From assembly GCA_003402315.1 (NCBI GenBank), contig QFXI01000009.1, forward strand, positions 1 to 64,000: a stretch of 64,000 bases of DNA. The letters are read 5' to 3'. Positions within the stretch are counted from its first letter, which is position 1. Each line of letters opens with the position of its first letter. The position numbers were made by a program, and so were the translations under genes. Origin of the DNA: Candidatus Nitrotoga sp. LAW (lineage in GTDB: Bacteria; Pseudomonadota; Gammaproteobacteria; Burkholderiales; Gallionellaceae). Under the pieces are notes generated by a model that ran no database searches, was not told where the DNA came from, and saw only the letters and a program-made list of their open reading frames with translations. This document shows positions 16,573-25,681 of the stretch, one piece after another.

Positions 16573-17238
16573 ATGAGTCAACGTATCTTGGTTTGGGATG
16601 TGCCGACGCGGGTTTTCCATTGGCTGCTGGTACTGTCATTCAGCGGCGCGTTTCTAACTGCTGAAACGGAGCGTTACCGCGATATCCATGTGATGCTCGG
16701 CTACACCTTGCTCGGCTTAATCGCGTTCAGGTTACTGTGGGGATTTTTCGGCACGCGTTATGCGAAGTTTCGCTCTTTTTTGTTCAAACCGAATGAAATT
16801 GTCGCTTATTTAGTAGCGTTGCTTAAAGGCAAGCCTGCGCATTATGTAGGACACAATCCGGCGGGAAGTGTGGCGATCTGGTTGCTGTTGATACTGGGTA
16901 TCTTGTCTGGAGTAACCGGGGTGATATTGTTTCAAGACATCGGTGGCGATGTGATGGAAGAATTACATGAAGCCACATCCAATGCCATGCTGGCCATAGT
17001 ATTTGTCCACATAGCCGGAGTGGTGGTGAGCAGCTTAATGCACCGCGAGAATCTGGTGCGCTCCATGGTAAGCGGTTTCAAATCCGCAGAGCCGAATGAA
17101 GGCATCCGTCGCTCATATCTCTGGCTGGGTGTCATAATGCTGGCCGGTGTTGTGGCATTCTGGGCTGGTTACCCAGCAACCGGCCTGGTGACAACAAGTG
17201 AAAAAGTGGCGCAAGCCGGGCAACACAGCAATGACTGA
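16573..17238 (+). CDS. Cytochrome b561-type membrane protein
   Basis: 221 residues with about five hydrophobic segments. WDVPTRVFHWLLVLSF at the start holds the first conserved haem-ligand His; more ligands lie in DIHVMLGY, in ELHEATSNAML and in IVFVHIAGVV. This is the di-haem b561 / Ni-Fe hydrogenase b-subunit fold, which oxidises quinol and reduces periplasmic cytochromes. It would feed electrons to the diheme cytochrome and SHP encoded just before it. AAGGAG precedes the ATG. Confidence 0.9.
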   Translation: MSQRILVWDVPTRVFHWLLVLSFSGAFLTAETERYRDIHVMLGYTLLGLIAFRLLWGFFGTRYAKFRSFLFKPNEIVAYLVALLKGKPAHYVGHNPAGSVAIWLLLILGILSGVTGVILFQDIGGDVMEELHEATSNAMLAIVFVHIAGVVVSSLMHRENLVRSMVSGFKSAEPNEGIRRSYLWLGVIMLAGVVAFWAGYPATGLVTTSEKVAQAGQHSND

Positions 17239-17269
17239 AAATTGTTATTTTTTGCAAGTAACAAGTCAA

Positions 17270-17411
17270 GGGCACCTCTAAAAATTAAGAGTTCTAAGCA
17301 AGACTAGGCGCGAATAAAAAATGTTGACGCAGCATATATATTGATATGTAAGGAAACATTTTTTGTGAGCAACAACGTATTGTGACGAAATCTGAATTTT
17401 TAGAGGCGCCC
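17270..17411. mobile_element. MITE-like element, copy B
   Basis: 142 bp, almost identical to 4143-4322 apart from a 38-bp gap. Terminal repeats are GGGCACCTCTAAAAATT (left) and AATTTTTAGAGGCGCCC (right). The flanks are TCAA and TTAA, so a clean target duplication is not seen. It lies between the cytochrome operon and the two-component system; its internal TTGACG followed by an AT-rich stretch could act as an outward promoter for the regulator gene 46 bp further on. Confidence 0.8.
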
Positions 17412-17457
17412 TTAAAACTAAATCGCAATAGTTCTGCGCCATTGTTTAGGTGAAAAA

Positions 17458-18138
17458 ATGCGCATATTGGTAGTCGAAGACGATGCCCTGCTGGGCGATG
17501 CAATCCAGGTTGGTTTGAGACAATCCGGCTACGCCGTGGACTGGATGAAAGACGGCGTCTCGGCAGCGCAGGCACTCTCTACCGAGCCCTACGCGGCAGT
17601 GGTTCTGGATTTGGGGCTGCCGCGCCTTTCCGGATTGGAAGTGTTGCACCGTCTGCGCAGCCGAAATATCCAAACAAATGCCCAGACGCCCGTGTTGATC
17701 CTGACTGCGATGGATACGGTGGATGACCGCATCAAAGGGTTGGATACTGGTGCAGATGACTACATGGTCAAGCCATTTGACATGGGGGAATTGGCGGCCC
17801 GCTTGCGCGCACTGGTGCGCCGCGCCAGCGGGAAAACTACCCCGTTACTACAAGTTTCCGGAGTCAAACTTGATCCCGCTGCCCATTGTGTACTGTACCA
17901 AGATAGATTGGTTGAGCTTTCGGCCAAGGAATTCGCGTTATTGCATGCCCTAATGCTTAACTCGGGGAAAGTGCTTTCGCGCGCCCGGCTTGAAGAACAA
18001 CTTTATGCTTGGGGCGATGAGGTCGAAAGCAACACGGTGGAAGTGCATATCCATCATCTGCGCCGCAAGCTTTTTCCTGAACTGATCGAAACCATACGCG
18101 GTGTGGGCTACTTAATGCCGCGCGATAAGGCAATCTGA
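17458..18138 (+). CDS. OmpR-family response regulator (QseB/PmrA-like)
   Basis: 226 residues. The receiver domain has the acidic pair VVEDD, phospho-acceptor D51 (VVLDLGLPRLSG), T83 region ILTAMD and K105 (DYMVKPFD). The C-terminal winged-helix domain (residues ~130-226) includes LSAKEFALLHALM and VEVHIHHLRRKL, as in QseB/PmrA. It likely binds the CTTAAG-N5-CTTAAG box in front of the SHP operon. The sensor kinase gene starts one base after its stop. Confidence 0.92.
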   Translation: MRILVVEDDALLGDAIQVGLRQSGYAVDWMKDGVSAAQALSTEPYAAVVLDLGLPRLSGLEVLHRLRSRNIQTNAQTPVLILTAMDTVDDRIKGLDTGADDYMVKPFDMGELAARLRALVRRASGKTTPLLQVSGVKLDPAAHCVLYQDRLVELSAKEFALLHALMLNSGKVLSRARLEEQLYAWGDEVESNTVEVHIHHLRRKLFPELIETIRGVGYLMPRDKAI

Positions 18139-18139
18139 A

Positions 18140-19471
18140 ATGTGGCGACGCACATCACTCAAACAACGGCTGCTTGTTTTGGCGCTGACAGCGATCACAC
18201 TGGTCTGGCTCGGCACAACTGCATTTACCTACCATCATGCGCGCGAGGAGTTCGACGAGGTGCTGGATGCACACCTGGCACAGGCGGCTGCGCTATTGGT
18301 TGTCCAATCATCGCATGATCTTGACGAACTCGAAACAGAGCATGCGCCGCTGCTGCACAAGTATGCCCGCCGGGTCGCATTTCAGGTATGGGATAAAGGA
18401 CACCAGCTCCGCCTGCATTCGGCCAACGCTCCACAACAACCTTTGGCCAACGAAGAGCGCGGCTTCAGCGACCACACCATCGACGGGCACCGCTGGCGCG
18501 TATTCAGTACCTGGAATGAATCCGCCGAATATTTGATCCAAGTGGCGGAACGTGCCGATGTGCGCAACGAACTGGCGCGCGGTATCGCTAGCAATCTGCT
18601 CAAACCGCTGTTTATTTCTTTACCGCTACTGGCACTGCTGCTATGGATTGCAGTGGCGCGCGGCTTGCGCCCGCTGGACAAGTTGACCCGCGAAGTGGAA
18701 CAGCGCGCGCCGGACAATCTTGCCGCGCTGGATGCGTCATCTGCCCCGCGCGAAGTGGTGCCGCTGATCGAACGGCTCAACCGGCTGTTCATCCGCATCG
18801 AAGCTTCCATGCAAAAAGAACGGCGCTTTACCGCAGACGCCGCGCATGAATTACGCACCCCGGTGGCCGCGATCAAGGCGCAAGCACAAGTGGCCAGAGC
18901 GGCTTGCGACGAAGCGGAGCGCAACCATGCGCTCGACAACGCGATTCTCGGTTGTGACCGAGCCGTCCATCTGATCGAACAATTGCTGACCCTTGCCCGC
19001 ATCGACACCTTGGGCAATGACGTGACTGAAACCTGCCAGCTGAGAGTTATCGCCGCTGAGGTAATCGCCGCAATCGCCCCGGCTGCACTGAGCCAAAACG
19101 TACGACTCGAATTGACGGAAGGCGCCGAAGTGGAGGTGCGTTGCAACCCGGTATTACTGCGCATCCTATTGCGCAATCTGATCGACAATGCCGTGCGCCA
19201 CACACAGCCAGGAACATTGGTTTGGGTCAATATCACCAATCAGCAAGGGCTTGCTTATCTGTCGGTAAATGATAATGGGCGCGGCATCCCGGAAGCGGAA
19301 CTGACAAGGGTCTCAGAAAGGTTCTATCGCCCCATAGGCACAAGCGCCAGCGGTAGTGGTTTGGGGCTATCTATCGTCAATCGTATCGCCGAGATTCATG
19401 GTGCTTCCTTGCAAATCGCGCCACAGATTTCAGGAGCTGGATTGAGTGTAACGGTAGTTTTCAAGCTATAA
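18140..19471 (+). CDS. Sensor histidine kinase (QseC-like)
   Basis: 443 residues. A first membrane helix (~11-31), a periplasmic domain (~32-150) and a second helix (~155-173) precede HAMP, HisKA with phospho-acceptor H236 (DAAHELRTPVAAIKAQ) and HATPase_c with N-box LLRNLIDNAVRHT, G1 DNGRGIP, F-box FYRP and G2 GSGLGLSIV. It should phosphorylate the response regulator encoded one base upstream. The stimulus is unknown; the adjacent SHP operon suggests a redox, metal or gas signal. Confidence 0.92.
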   Translation: MWRRTSLKQRLLVLALTAITLVWLGTTAFTYHHAREEFDEVLDAHLAQAAALLVVQSSHDLDELETEHAPLLHKYARRVAFQVWDKGHQLRLHSANAPQQPLANEERGFSDHTIDGHRWRVFSTWNESAEYLIQVAERADVRNELARGIASNLLKPLFISLPLLALLLWIAVARGLRPLDKLTREVEQRAPDNLAALDASSAPREVVPLIERLNRLFIRIEASMQKERRFTADAAHELRTPVAAIKAQAQVARAACDEAERNHALDNAILGCDRAVHLIEQLLTLARIDTLGNDVTETCQLRVIAAEVIAAIAPAALSQNVRLELTEGAEVEVRCNPVLLRILLRNLIDNAVRHTQPGTLVWVNITNQQGLAYLSVNDNGRGIPEAELTRVSERFYRPIGTSASGSGLGLSIVNRIAEIHGASLQIAPQISGAGLSVTVVFKL

Positions 19472-19508
19472 CATTCGACTGTGTGGCAGGCAACATGGTT
19501 TTGAGCGT

Positions 19509-19540
19509 AAAAAAACCGGGCAATTTTTTAATTGCCCGGT
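19509..19540 (-). terminator. Strong intrinsic terminator for the outer-membrane protein gene
   Basis: ACCGGGCAATT and AATTGCCCGGT pair over 11 bp with a 4-nt loop; on the minus strand the stem is followed by seven T. It lies 25 bp after the minus-strand barrel gene and 43 bp after the kinase gene, and may also act on the converging transcript. Confidence 0.85.
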
Positions 19541-19564
19541 CGCGTGTATCGGTAAAACAAAACA

Positions 19565-20191
19565 TTAGAATTTAAACGTGATACCGGTCGACACGAAATC
19601 GATGTCAGTTTCACCAGTGGTGGCGTCATCCCCCATCTTTTTTAAACGCTCCCACTCAGCACGAATGGCAAGATTCGAGGTGAAATCGTACTTTGCGCCA
19701 AAGCCGAAGTTAGCGCCAGTGCTGGATTCTTTTTGGTTGTTCCCAGCAAAACCAATAGCGGAAACACTAGTTTTTAGCTCGCTTCTAACCAAACCAAGTT
19801 TGCCGAACACAGAAAACCCATAAGTGATAGGTGCCGTAAAAACACCTGCCAATCCCCAGGCACTAGCTTTAGCGGATAAATTAGCAGGAACAACGGCGCT
19901 GCCATTCAATATGGTGCCATTAGCGGTAGCTTTACCCAAGTCGAAATAGGTGGCTTCAATTCCCCATACTGGATCGATCTGGTAACCACCATATATCTTG
20001 TACCCCGTATCTTTGTCATCAATATTGGTGGCCACACCAGGCTCGATATCTTTGAATTTGGACTGACCAACACTGCCGCCGACGTAATATGTGGATTGGC
20101 CTGTTGCGGGTGCTGCTATTGTTGCGGGGACAATAAAAATGCTTCCTGTTCCCAGTAATGCAACTGTACAAACTATTTTTTTCAATTTCAT
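19565..20191 (-). CDS. OmpA-like / opacity-type outer-membrane beta-barrel protein
   Basis: 208 residues. A signal peptide (VALLGTGSIFIVPATIAA) leads to an eight-strand barrel: YYVGGSVGQSKF, TGYKIYGGYQI, WGIEATYFDLG, NFGFGAKYDF, LAIRAEWERL, with a terminal Phe (STGITFKF). This is the 'outer membrane protein beta-barrel' family; a porin or surface role is likely but no substrate is evident. A strong terminator follows. Confidence 0.85.
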   Translation of the reverse strand: MKLKKIVCTVALLGTGSIFIVPATIAAPATGQSTYYVGGSVGQSKFKDIEPGVATNIDDKDTGYKIYGGYQIDPVWGIEATYFDLGKATANGTILNGSAVVPANLSAKASAWGLAGVFTAPITYGFSVFGKLGLVRSELKTSVSAIGFAGNNQKESSTGANFGFGAKYDFTSNLAIRAEWERLKKMGDDATTGETDIDFVSTGITFKF

Positions 20192-20362
20192 GATTTACCC
20201 TTTCGCGTAGTTGAAAATTTTGCTCCGATAAGAACGTTAGTTTCTAACCAGGTAGTTACTATGCAACTCTCTTTGTAAGGAAATGTCAGTCGTAATAACA
20301 TTTCCCTGATTATTAAAGACGCTAGCGCAAATTTTGTTATGCCTACGCGGGTAATCTTTTTT

Positions 20363-20389
20363 GGTGGCGAGCAAAATTGTCTCGCCACC
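20363..20389. terminator. Inverted repeat, 9-bp perfect stem
   Basis: GGTGGCGAG and CTCGCCACC pair perfectly around a 9-nt loop between the FKBP and outer-membrane protein genes. A T-rich stretch follows on the plus strand, but the neighbouring genes are on the minus strand where A follows, so its use as a terminator is doubtful. Confidence 0.35.
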
Positions 20390-20452
20390 TCTCTATTTTT
20401 ACCTTCTGACAGAGCTCAGATTTAAATATCGGCGCATTCAGGTTTAATGGAT

Positions 20453-20812
20453 TTATCCGCGCGCATATAACGCTTCCAGCAATTCCACTTCAAACACCAA
20501 TGTTGCATTCGGCGGGATGGCGCGCCCTGCACCACGCACACCATAGCCTAGTGACGCTGGAATAGTCAGTTTACGCACGCCACCGACCTGCATGCCTTGC
20601 ACGCCTTCATCCCAGCCAGCTATCACTTCTCTTGCGCCAAGAGTGAATTGGAAAGGATCGTTTCTATCTTTGCTGGAGTCGAATTTAGTGCCATCTGTAA
20701 GCCATCCGGTGTAATGCACGGTAACGGTGTGTCCGCCTTGGGCGGGAGCTCCCCCATTACCAATGGTGATGTCTTCATATTGCAATCCGGATGGGGTGGT
20801 AATTGTAGTCAT
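20453..20812 (-). CDS. FKBP-type peptidyl-prolyl cis-trans isomerase
   Basis: 119 residues, a single FKBP domain without signal peptide, so cytoplasmic. Conserved elements are [52 protein letters not shown] and [11 protein letters not shown], with the active-site Y, D, F and W visible. It speeds prolyl isomerisation during folding. folD lies upstream on the same strand with a 57-bp gap. Confidence 0.95.
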   Translation of the reverse strand: MTTITTPSGLQYEDITIGNGGAPAQGGHTVTVHYTGWLTDGTKFDSSKDRNDPFQFTLGAREVIAGWDEGVQGMQVGGVRKLTIPASLGYGVRGAGRAIPPNATLVFEVELLEALYARG

Positions 20813-20869
20813 GTTTTTCCTTGTGAGTTGGTTTAGAGTTCGTTATTCCCGCTTTTATTGGAATGACGG

Positions 20870-21727
20870 TTATTCTTGCCTTTTTGCACGTTCTGCTGCT
20901 TGTATGGTATTCGCTATCAGCATGGTAATAGTCATTGGGCCAACACCGCCGGGCACAGGGGTGATATAGCCTGCTACTTCTTTTGCACTTTCAAAATCAA
21001 TGTCGCCCACTAGTTTGCCGTTTGGCAGACGGTTAATACCGACATCAATTACAACTGCGCCGGGTTTAATCATATCGCCAGTAATCATCTGCGGTTTGCC
21101 AGTGGCGACCACTAAAATATCGGCATCCCGTGTGTATTTGCCCAGGTTCACTGTCCTGGAGGTGCAAATGGTGACGGTGGCGTTTTTATGCAACAGCAGA
21201 AGCGCCATTGGTTTGCCGACGATATTGCTACGGCCAACTACCACGGCGTGTTTGCCTTCGATTTCTATGCCCATTTTCTCCAGCAATTTCATTGTACCAG
21301 AAGGTGTGCAAGGCGGAAATAAGGTGGTGTCGGTGACTAATGCGCCAACATTCATCGGATGAAATCCATCTACGTCCTTGTTCGGGCTGATGGCTTCCAG
21401 CACCTTTTGACTGTCGATGTGACTGGGCAAGGGGAGCTGTATCAGCAGGCCATGGATCGCCGGGTCAACATTCAATTCAGCGATCTTTGCCAGCAGTGTT
21501 GATTCTTGTGTGTCTGCGGGCAGGGCAATATGTTCGGAATAGAGCCCAACTTCGGCGCAGGCCTTTACCTTGTTGCCAACATACACCTTTGAGGCAGGAT
21601 CTTCACCCACGATGATGACTGCCAAGCCTGGAGTCAGGCCGCCTGACTTTAGCTCATCCACACGAGCCTTCCACTCGGTGCGTAATTCTTGAGCGATAGC
21701 CTTACCGTCAATGATGCGAGCTGTCAT
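20870..21727 (-). CDS. folD: Bifunctional methylene-THF dehydrogenase / cyclohydrolase
   Basis: 285 residues, the normal FolD length. It shows [18 protein letters not shown] (active-site K and Y), [39 protein letters not shown] (NADP site) and [14 protein letters not shown] near the end. The enzyme interconverts 5,10-methylene- and 10-formyl-tetrahydrofolate in one-carbon metabolism. Confidence 0.97.
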   Translation of the reverse strand: MTARIIDGKAIAQELRTEWKARVDELKSGGLTPGLAVIIVGEDPASKVYVGNKVKACAEVGLYSEHIALPADTQESTLLAKIAELNVDPAIHGLLIQLPLPSHIDSQKVLEAISPNKDVDGFHPMNVGALVTDTTLFPPCTPSGTMKLLEKMGIEIEGKHAVVVGRSNIVGKPMALLLLHKNATVTICTSRTVNLGKYTRDADILVVATGKPQMITGDMIKPGAVVIDVGINRLPNGKLVGDIDFESAKEVAGYITPVPGGVGPMTITMLIANTIQAAERAKRQE

Positions 21728-21983
21728 TTTTTATTCCTTGAGTTTAAAACGAATGTCTTTTTGGTGCATTTGATAGTTGGCAACCTCGATCATGATTTTG
21801 AAAAAGCTTTTTCAACGCAAGAATTCTGAATCTTCATCCAGTTTGAACTCATGATGTGGGGTTTTTTGTGTGCATTGAAAGACGCTAATTGTAACATTCA
21901 GTGAATAGAAAATAAGGGCGAGAGATATGGGGCTTAGCGGTAGCCCCCTAAATGACCTACTGAATGGGGTTCATAATTGGGGT

Positions 21984-24011
21984 TCACAACAAAGGTACGA
22001 TCATTAGCGCCACAATATTCATGATTTTGATTAACGGATTGATGGCAGGGCCAGCGGTATCCTTATAAGGATCGCCGACGGTATCGCCCGTTACCGCTGC
22101 CTTGTGGGCTTCGGAGCCCTTGCCGCCGAAGTTGCCCTCTTCAATATACTTTTTGGCGTTATCCCATGCGCCACCCCCGTTGGTCATGGAAATTGCCACG
22201 AAAATGCCAGTCACGATAGCGCCAACGAGCACGCCACCCAATGCTTGTGCCCCGAGGGCTAGACCGACAATTACCGGGACTGCAACCGGCAGCAATGAGG
22301 GCACGACCATTTCCCTGATAGCGGCTTTAGTCAGCATATCAACGCAAGTTCCATATTCAGGCTTGCCGGTACCTTCCAAGATGCCGGGAATTTCCTTGAA
22401 TTGGCGGCGCACCTCCACCACCACAGAACTGGCGGCACGGCCGACCGCGGCCATCGCCATGGCAGCGAACAAATAGGGCACCATGCCACCGATGAAAAGG
22501 CCGATGATTACCATGTGATTAGATAAATCGAAAGTTAATCCCAGGTGATTAGCGGAAAGTGCATGGGTGTAATCGGCAAACAGTACCAATGCCGCGAGGC
22601 CGGCAGAGCCGATGGCATAGCCCTTGGTCACGGCCTTGGTGGTATTGCCTACCGCGTCGAGGGGATCTGTGATATTGCGGATGTTGTTCGGCAGCTTGGC
22701 CATTTCGGCAATACCACCGGCGTTGTCGGTAATCGGGCCAAAGGCATCAAGCGCCACGATGATCCCGGCCATAGAGAGCATTGAAGTCGCGGCGATAGCG
22801 ATACCGTACAAACCGGCCAATTCATAGGCGCTCCAGATAGCCATACACACCGCCAATACTGGTGCAGCGGTAGACTTCATTGATACTCCCAAACCAGCGA
22901 TCACGTTGGTGCCATGGCCAGTGGTGGAAGCTTCAGCAATATGTCTTACCGGGCTGTATTCAGTCGCGGTGTAGTACTCGGTGATCCACACCAGTATGGC
23001 CGTCAGCGCCAATCCAATGAAAGCAGAACCATATAACGCGTTAACGGAATAAACGCCGTTGTCGCCCATTAGCCACTGGGTGATGGGATAGAAGGCGATC
23101 AGCACCAACACGGCAGATGCTATCAAGCCGCGGTAAAGCGCGTTCATAATCTTGCCGCCCTCCCGTGCTGTCACAAAATAGGTGCCTATGATGGAAGCGA
23201 TGATCGAGAATCCGCCCAACGCCAGTGGGTAAATCACCGCGTTAGAGCTGGAATTGGCCATCAGTAAACCACCCAAGAGCATGGTGGCGATAATGGTTAC
23301 AACATAGGTCTCAAACAGGTCGGCAGCCATGCCAGCGCAATCGCCGACATTGTCGCCGACGTTGTCGGCAATTACCGCCGGGTTGCGCGGATCGTCCTCG
23401 GGAATGCCTACTTCGACCTTGCCCACCAAGTCTGCGCCTACGTCAGCACCTTTAGTGAAGATGCCGCCACCAAGACGGGCAAAGATAGAAATCAGCGAGC
23501 CGCCGAAAGCCAGGCCAACCAAGGCATGGGTTGCTTCCATAGGGGTGCTGCCCATTGAAATGGTGAGGAAGGTGTAGTAACCCGCTACGCCCAGCAGTCC
23601 CAAGCCGACTACCAACATGCCAGTGATGGCCCCCCCTTTGAAAGCGACATTCAAAGCTGCATTGAGGCCGGCGTGTGCAGCTTGCGCGGTACGCACGTTG
23701 GCGCGCACCGACACGTGCATACCGATATAGCCGGTTAGACCCGACAGAATCGCGCCGAGGGCGAAGCTTATGGCTGTTTTCCAACCCAAATCCGGTATAA
23801 GTAAAATCACCAGAAACAGCGTTACACCGACGATGCCTATCGTACTGTATTGCCGGTTCAGGTAGGCAGAAGCGCCTTCCTGTATGGCAGCGGCGATCTC
23901 CCGCATTCGATCGTTGCCGGTCGACTGGGCCAAAATCCATTTAACAGAAACCGCTCCATAAATGAGCGCTGCCATTGCGCATAACAGCGAAAACATCAGC
24001 CCACCAGACAT
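21984..24011 (-). CDS. hppA: Membrane H+-translocating pyrophosphatase, K+-independent type
   Basis: 675 residues with about 16 membrane helices. The PPi-binding signature [20 protein letters not shown] and the [20 protein letters not shown] stretch are intact, and a second acidic motif [21 protein letters not shown] lies near the end. The subtype position reads [10 protein letters not shown] (Lys), which marks the K+-independent subfamily rather than the GNTTAA K+-dependent one. It pumps protons with PPi energy or makes PPi at the cost of the gradient. The PPi-phosphofructokinase gene lies upstream on the same strand, so PPi turnover appears linked. Confidence 0.97.
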   Translation of the reverse strand: MSGGLMFSLLCAMAALIYGAVSVKWILAQSTGNDRMREIAAAIQEGASAYLNRQYSTIGIVGVTLFLVILLIPDLGWKTAISFALGAILSGLTGYIGMHVSVRANVRTAQAAHAGLNAALNVAFKGGAITGMLVVGLGLLGVAGYYTFLTISMGSTPMEATHALVGLAFGGSLISIFARLGGGIFTKGADVGADLVGKVEVGIPEDDPRNPAVIADNVGDNVGDCAGMAADLFETYVVTIIATMLLGGLLMANSSSNAVIYPLALGGFSIIASIIGTYFVTAREGGKIMNALYRGLIASAVLVLIAFYPITQWLMGDNGVYSVNALYGSAFIGLALTAILVWITEYYTATEYSPVRHIAEASTTGHGTNVIAGLGVSMKSTAAPVLAVCMAIWSAYELAGLYGIAIAATSMLSMAGIIVALDAFGPITDNAGGIAEMAKLPNNIRNITDPLDAVGNTTKAVTKGYAIGSAGLAALVLFADYTHALSANHLGLTFDLSNHMVIIGLFIGGMVPYLFAAMAMAAVGRAASSVVVEVRRQFKEIPGILEGTGKPEYGTCVDMLTKAAIREMVVPSLLPVAVPVIVGLALGAQALGGVLVGAIVTGIFVAISMTNGGGAWDNAKKYIEEGNFGGKGSEAHKAAVTGDTVGDPYKDTAGPAINPLIKIMNIVALMIVPLL

Positions 24012-24025
24012 AAGTTTCTCCTTGT

Positions 24026-24040
24026 AGGGCGCCTCTAATT
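24026..24040. repeat. Possible solo terminal repeat of the MITE
   Basis: AGGGCGCCTCTAATT matches the MITE end AGGGCGCCTCTAAAAATT seen at 17411-17394 apart from a short deletion. No second end is found nearby, so this may be a relic or chance. Confidence 0.3.
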
Positions 24041-24181
24041 AAATCAGTCTTTAAAATAGATGCCGTTTCAGCAACCGCCATTTCCGCGAAAGCGGGAATA
24101 ACGGGGTGGTAGATTTTGCTTGTTATTACGACCTTTTTAAATATTGGATAGGTTGGCTAAATGTTTTATGCGGTGCTTAAT

Positions 24182-25441
24182 CTATATCTTAAAATCGTCC
24201 AGTTTCTTGGGTATCGCCACATTTTTGAGCCGAATGTACTGCGGTAAGCCGTCTTTGTAAGGGGGGTAATCTTCGCCTTTGATCAGCGGAGCGAGGTATG
24301 CACGGCACTTATCGGTGATACCGAAACCATCCCTGGTGATAAAGTTGCGCGGCATCTTTTTTTCTACGTTAGCTACGTTCTTAAGCGGAGCAACGCCAAT
24401 TTTCCACTTGTAGGGCTTGTCGGCGAGCCGGACAATGGTGGGCATAACGGCGTTTTCACCCTTCAATGCCAGTTGCACCGCGGCCTTGCCGAGCGCATAG
24501 GCCTGTTCGACGTCGGCCTTGGAAGCAATATGGCGCGCGGCACGTTGCAGGTAATCAGCCACCGCCCAATGGAATTTGTAACCCAGCGCATCCTTCACCA
24601 TGTTGGCTACCACCGGCGCTACGCCACCCAGCTGGGCGTGGCCGAAAGCATCCCTCAACCCTTGGTCGGAAAGAAACTTGCCGTCCGCACCTTGCACGCC
24701 TTCTGAAACCACTACTGAGCAATAGCCATGCCGCTTTACCATGGCATCGACTTTAGCCAGAAATTTTTCTTTATTAAACGGGACTTCGGGAAACAAGATG
24801 ACAATTGGCAACTCGCAATTCACATCCGAGGCCAGACCACCGGCAGCGGCTATCCAACCCGCATGTCTGCCCATCACTTCCAGCACAAATACCTTAGTTG
24901 AAGTCTTGGCCATGGAAGCAACATCAAAACTGGCCTCCCGTACCGATACGGCGACATATTTGGCGACCGAGCCGAAACCAGGGCAGCAGTCAGTGATGGG
25001 CAAATCATTGTCGACTGTTTTGGGTACATGGATTGCCTGAATCGGGTAACCCATTTTATCCGCCAGTTGCGAAACTTTCAGGCAGGTATCAGCAGAATCA
25101 CCGCCGCCGTTATAAAAAAAATAACCGATGTTGTGTGCCTTGAAGACTTCGATCAACCGCGCGTACTGCAATCTGTTTTCTTCAATACCTTTCAGCTTGA
25201 AGCGGCAGGAACCGAATGCACCGGACGGTGTGTAGCGCAGTGCCGCAATGGATTTGGCGGAATCCTTGGTCGTATCGATCAGGTCTTCAGTCAGCGCACC
25301 GATGATACCGTTACGGCCTGCATAGACTTTGCCGATTTTGTCCTTGTGCGCACGCGCCGTTTCGATCACACCACAAGCCGATGCGTTGATTACTGCGGTT
25401 ACACCGCCGGATTGGGCATAAAATACGTTTTTCTTTGTCAT
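24182..25441 (-). CDS. pfp: PPi-dependent 6-phosphofructokinase
   Basis: 419 residues from ATG 25441 (MTKKNVFYAQSGGVTAVIN), preceded by GGAG; an upstream TTG/GTG-type start would add 14 residues. The phosphoryl-donor site reads NGGGDSADT, with Asp where ATP-dependent enzymes have Gly, and the catalytic loop is PKTVDNDLPITDCCPGFGS, both as in PPi-type enzymes. The sugar site MGRHAGWIAAAG is present. The reaction (fructose-6-P + PPi to fructose-1,6-bisP + Pi) is reversible, so it can also serve gluconeogenesis and the Calvin cycle. hppA follows 170 bp downstream on the same strand. Confidence 0.92.
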   Translation of the reverse strand: MTKKNVFYAQSGGVTAVINASACGVIETARAHKDKIGKVYAGRNGIIGALTEDLIDTTKDSAKSIAALRYTPSGAFGSCRFKLKGIEENRLQYARLIEVFKAHNIGYFFYNGGGDSADTCLKVSQLADKMGYPIQAIHVPKTVDNDLPITDCCPGFGSVAKYVAVSVREASFDVASMAKTSTKVFVLEVMGRHAGWIAAAGGLASDVNCELPIVILFPEVPFNKEKFLAKVDAMVKRHGYCSVVVSEGVQGADGKFLSDQGLRDAFGHAQLGGVAPVVANMVKDALGYKFHWAVADYLQRAARHIASKADVEQAYALGKAAVQLALKGENAVMPTIVRLADKPYKWKIGVAPLKNVANVEKKMPRNFITRDGFGITDKCRAYLAPLIKGEDYPPYKDGLPQYIRLKNVAIPKKLDDFKI

Positions 25442-25483
25442 TGGTTGATGACTCCATATGAATTTATTGAATTTTCTAACCAT

Positions 25484-25681
25484 TGATTGGAAATGCAGAA
25501 ATTTATCTTACTCCATTTTAATGGTCCAGATAATCAAATAATGACCTGCATCTAACACGGTGTCTGGTTATTCACCAGGTGACTAGCCTACCAGCTCATT
25601 GGCCAGCATCTCAGCTTGCTTTAACACCGTTTCAGTAGCAAGCAATTGGTCGTGCTGCATTATTTACTCGGCCATTAAATA
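25484..25681. other. Leader of pfp and intergenic space
   Basis: About 200 bp before the IS630 remnant. A 25-codon minus-strand frame (MQHDQLLATETVLK...) is open here but has no clear ribosome site. Nothing else is evident. Confidence 0.3.

Noticed and set aside
18382-19239. 285-codon minus-strand open frame
   Set aside because: Antisense to the histidine kinase gene, whose motifs are complete; composition is Ser/Arg/Ala-rich without any domain.
20188-20388. 66-codon minus-strand frame upstream of the outer-membrane protein gene
   Set aside because: It covers the promoter and ribosome site of the barrel gene and has no similarity.
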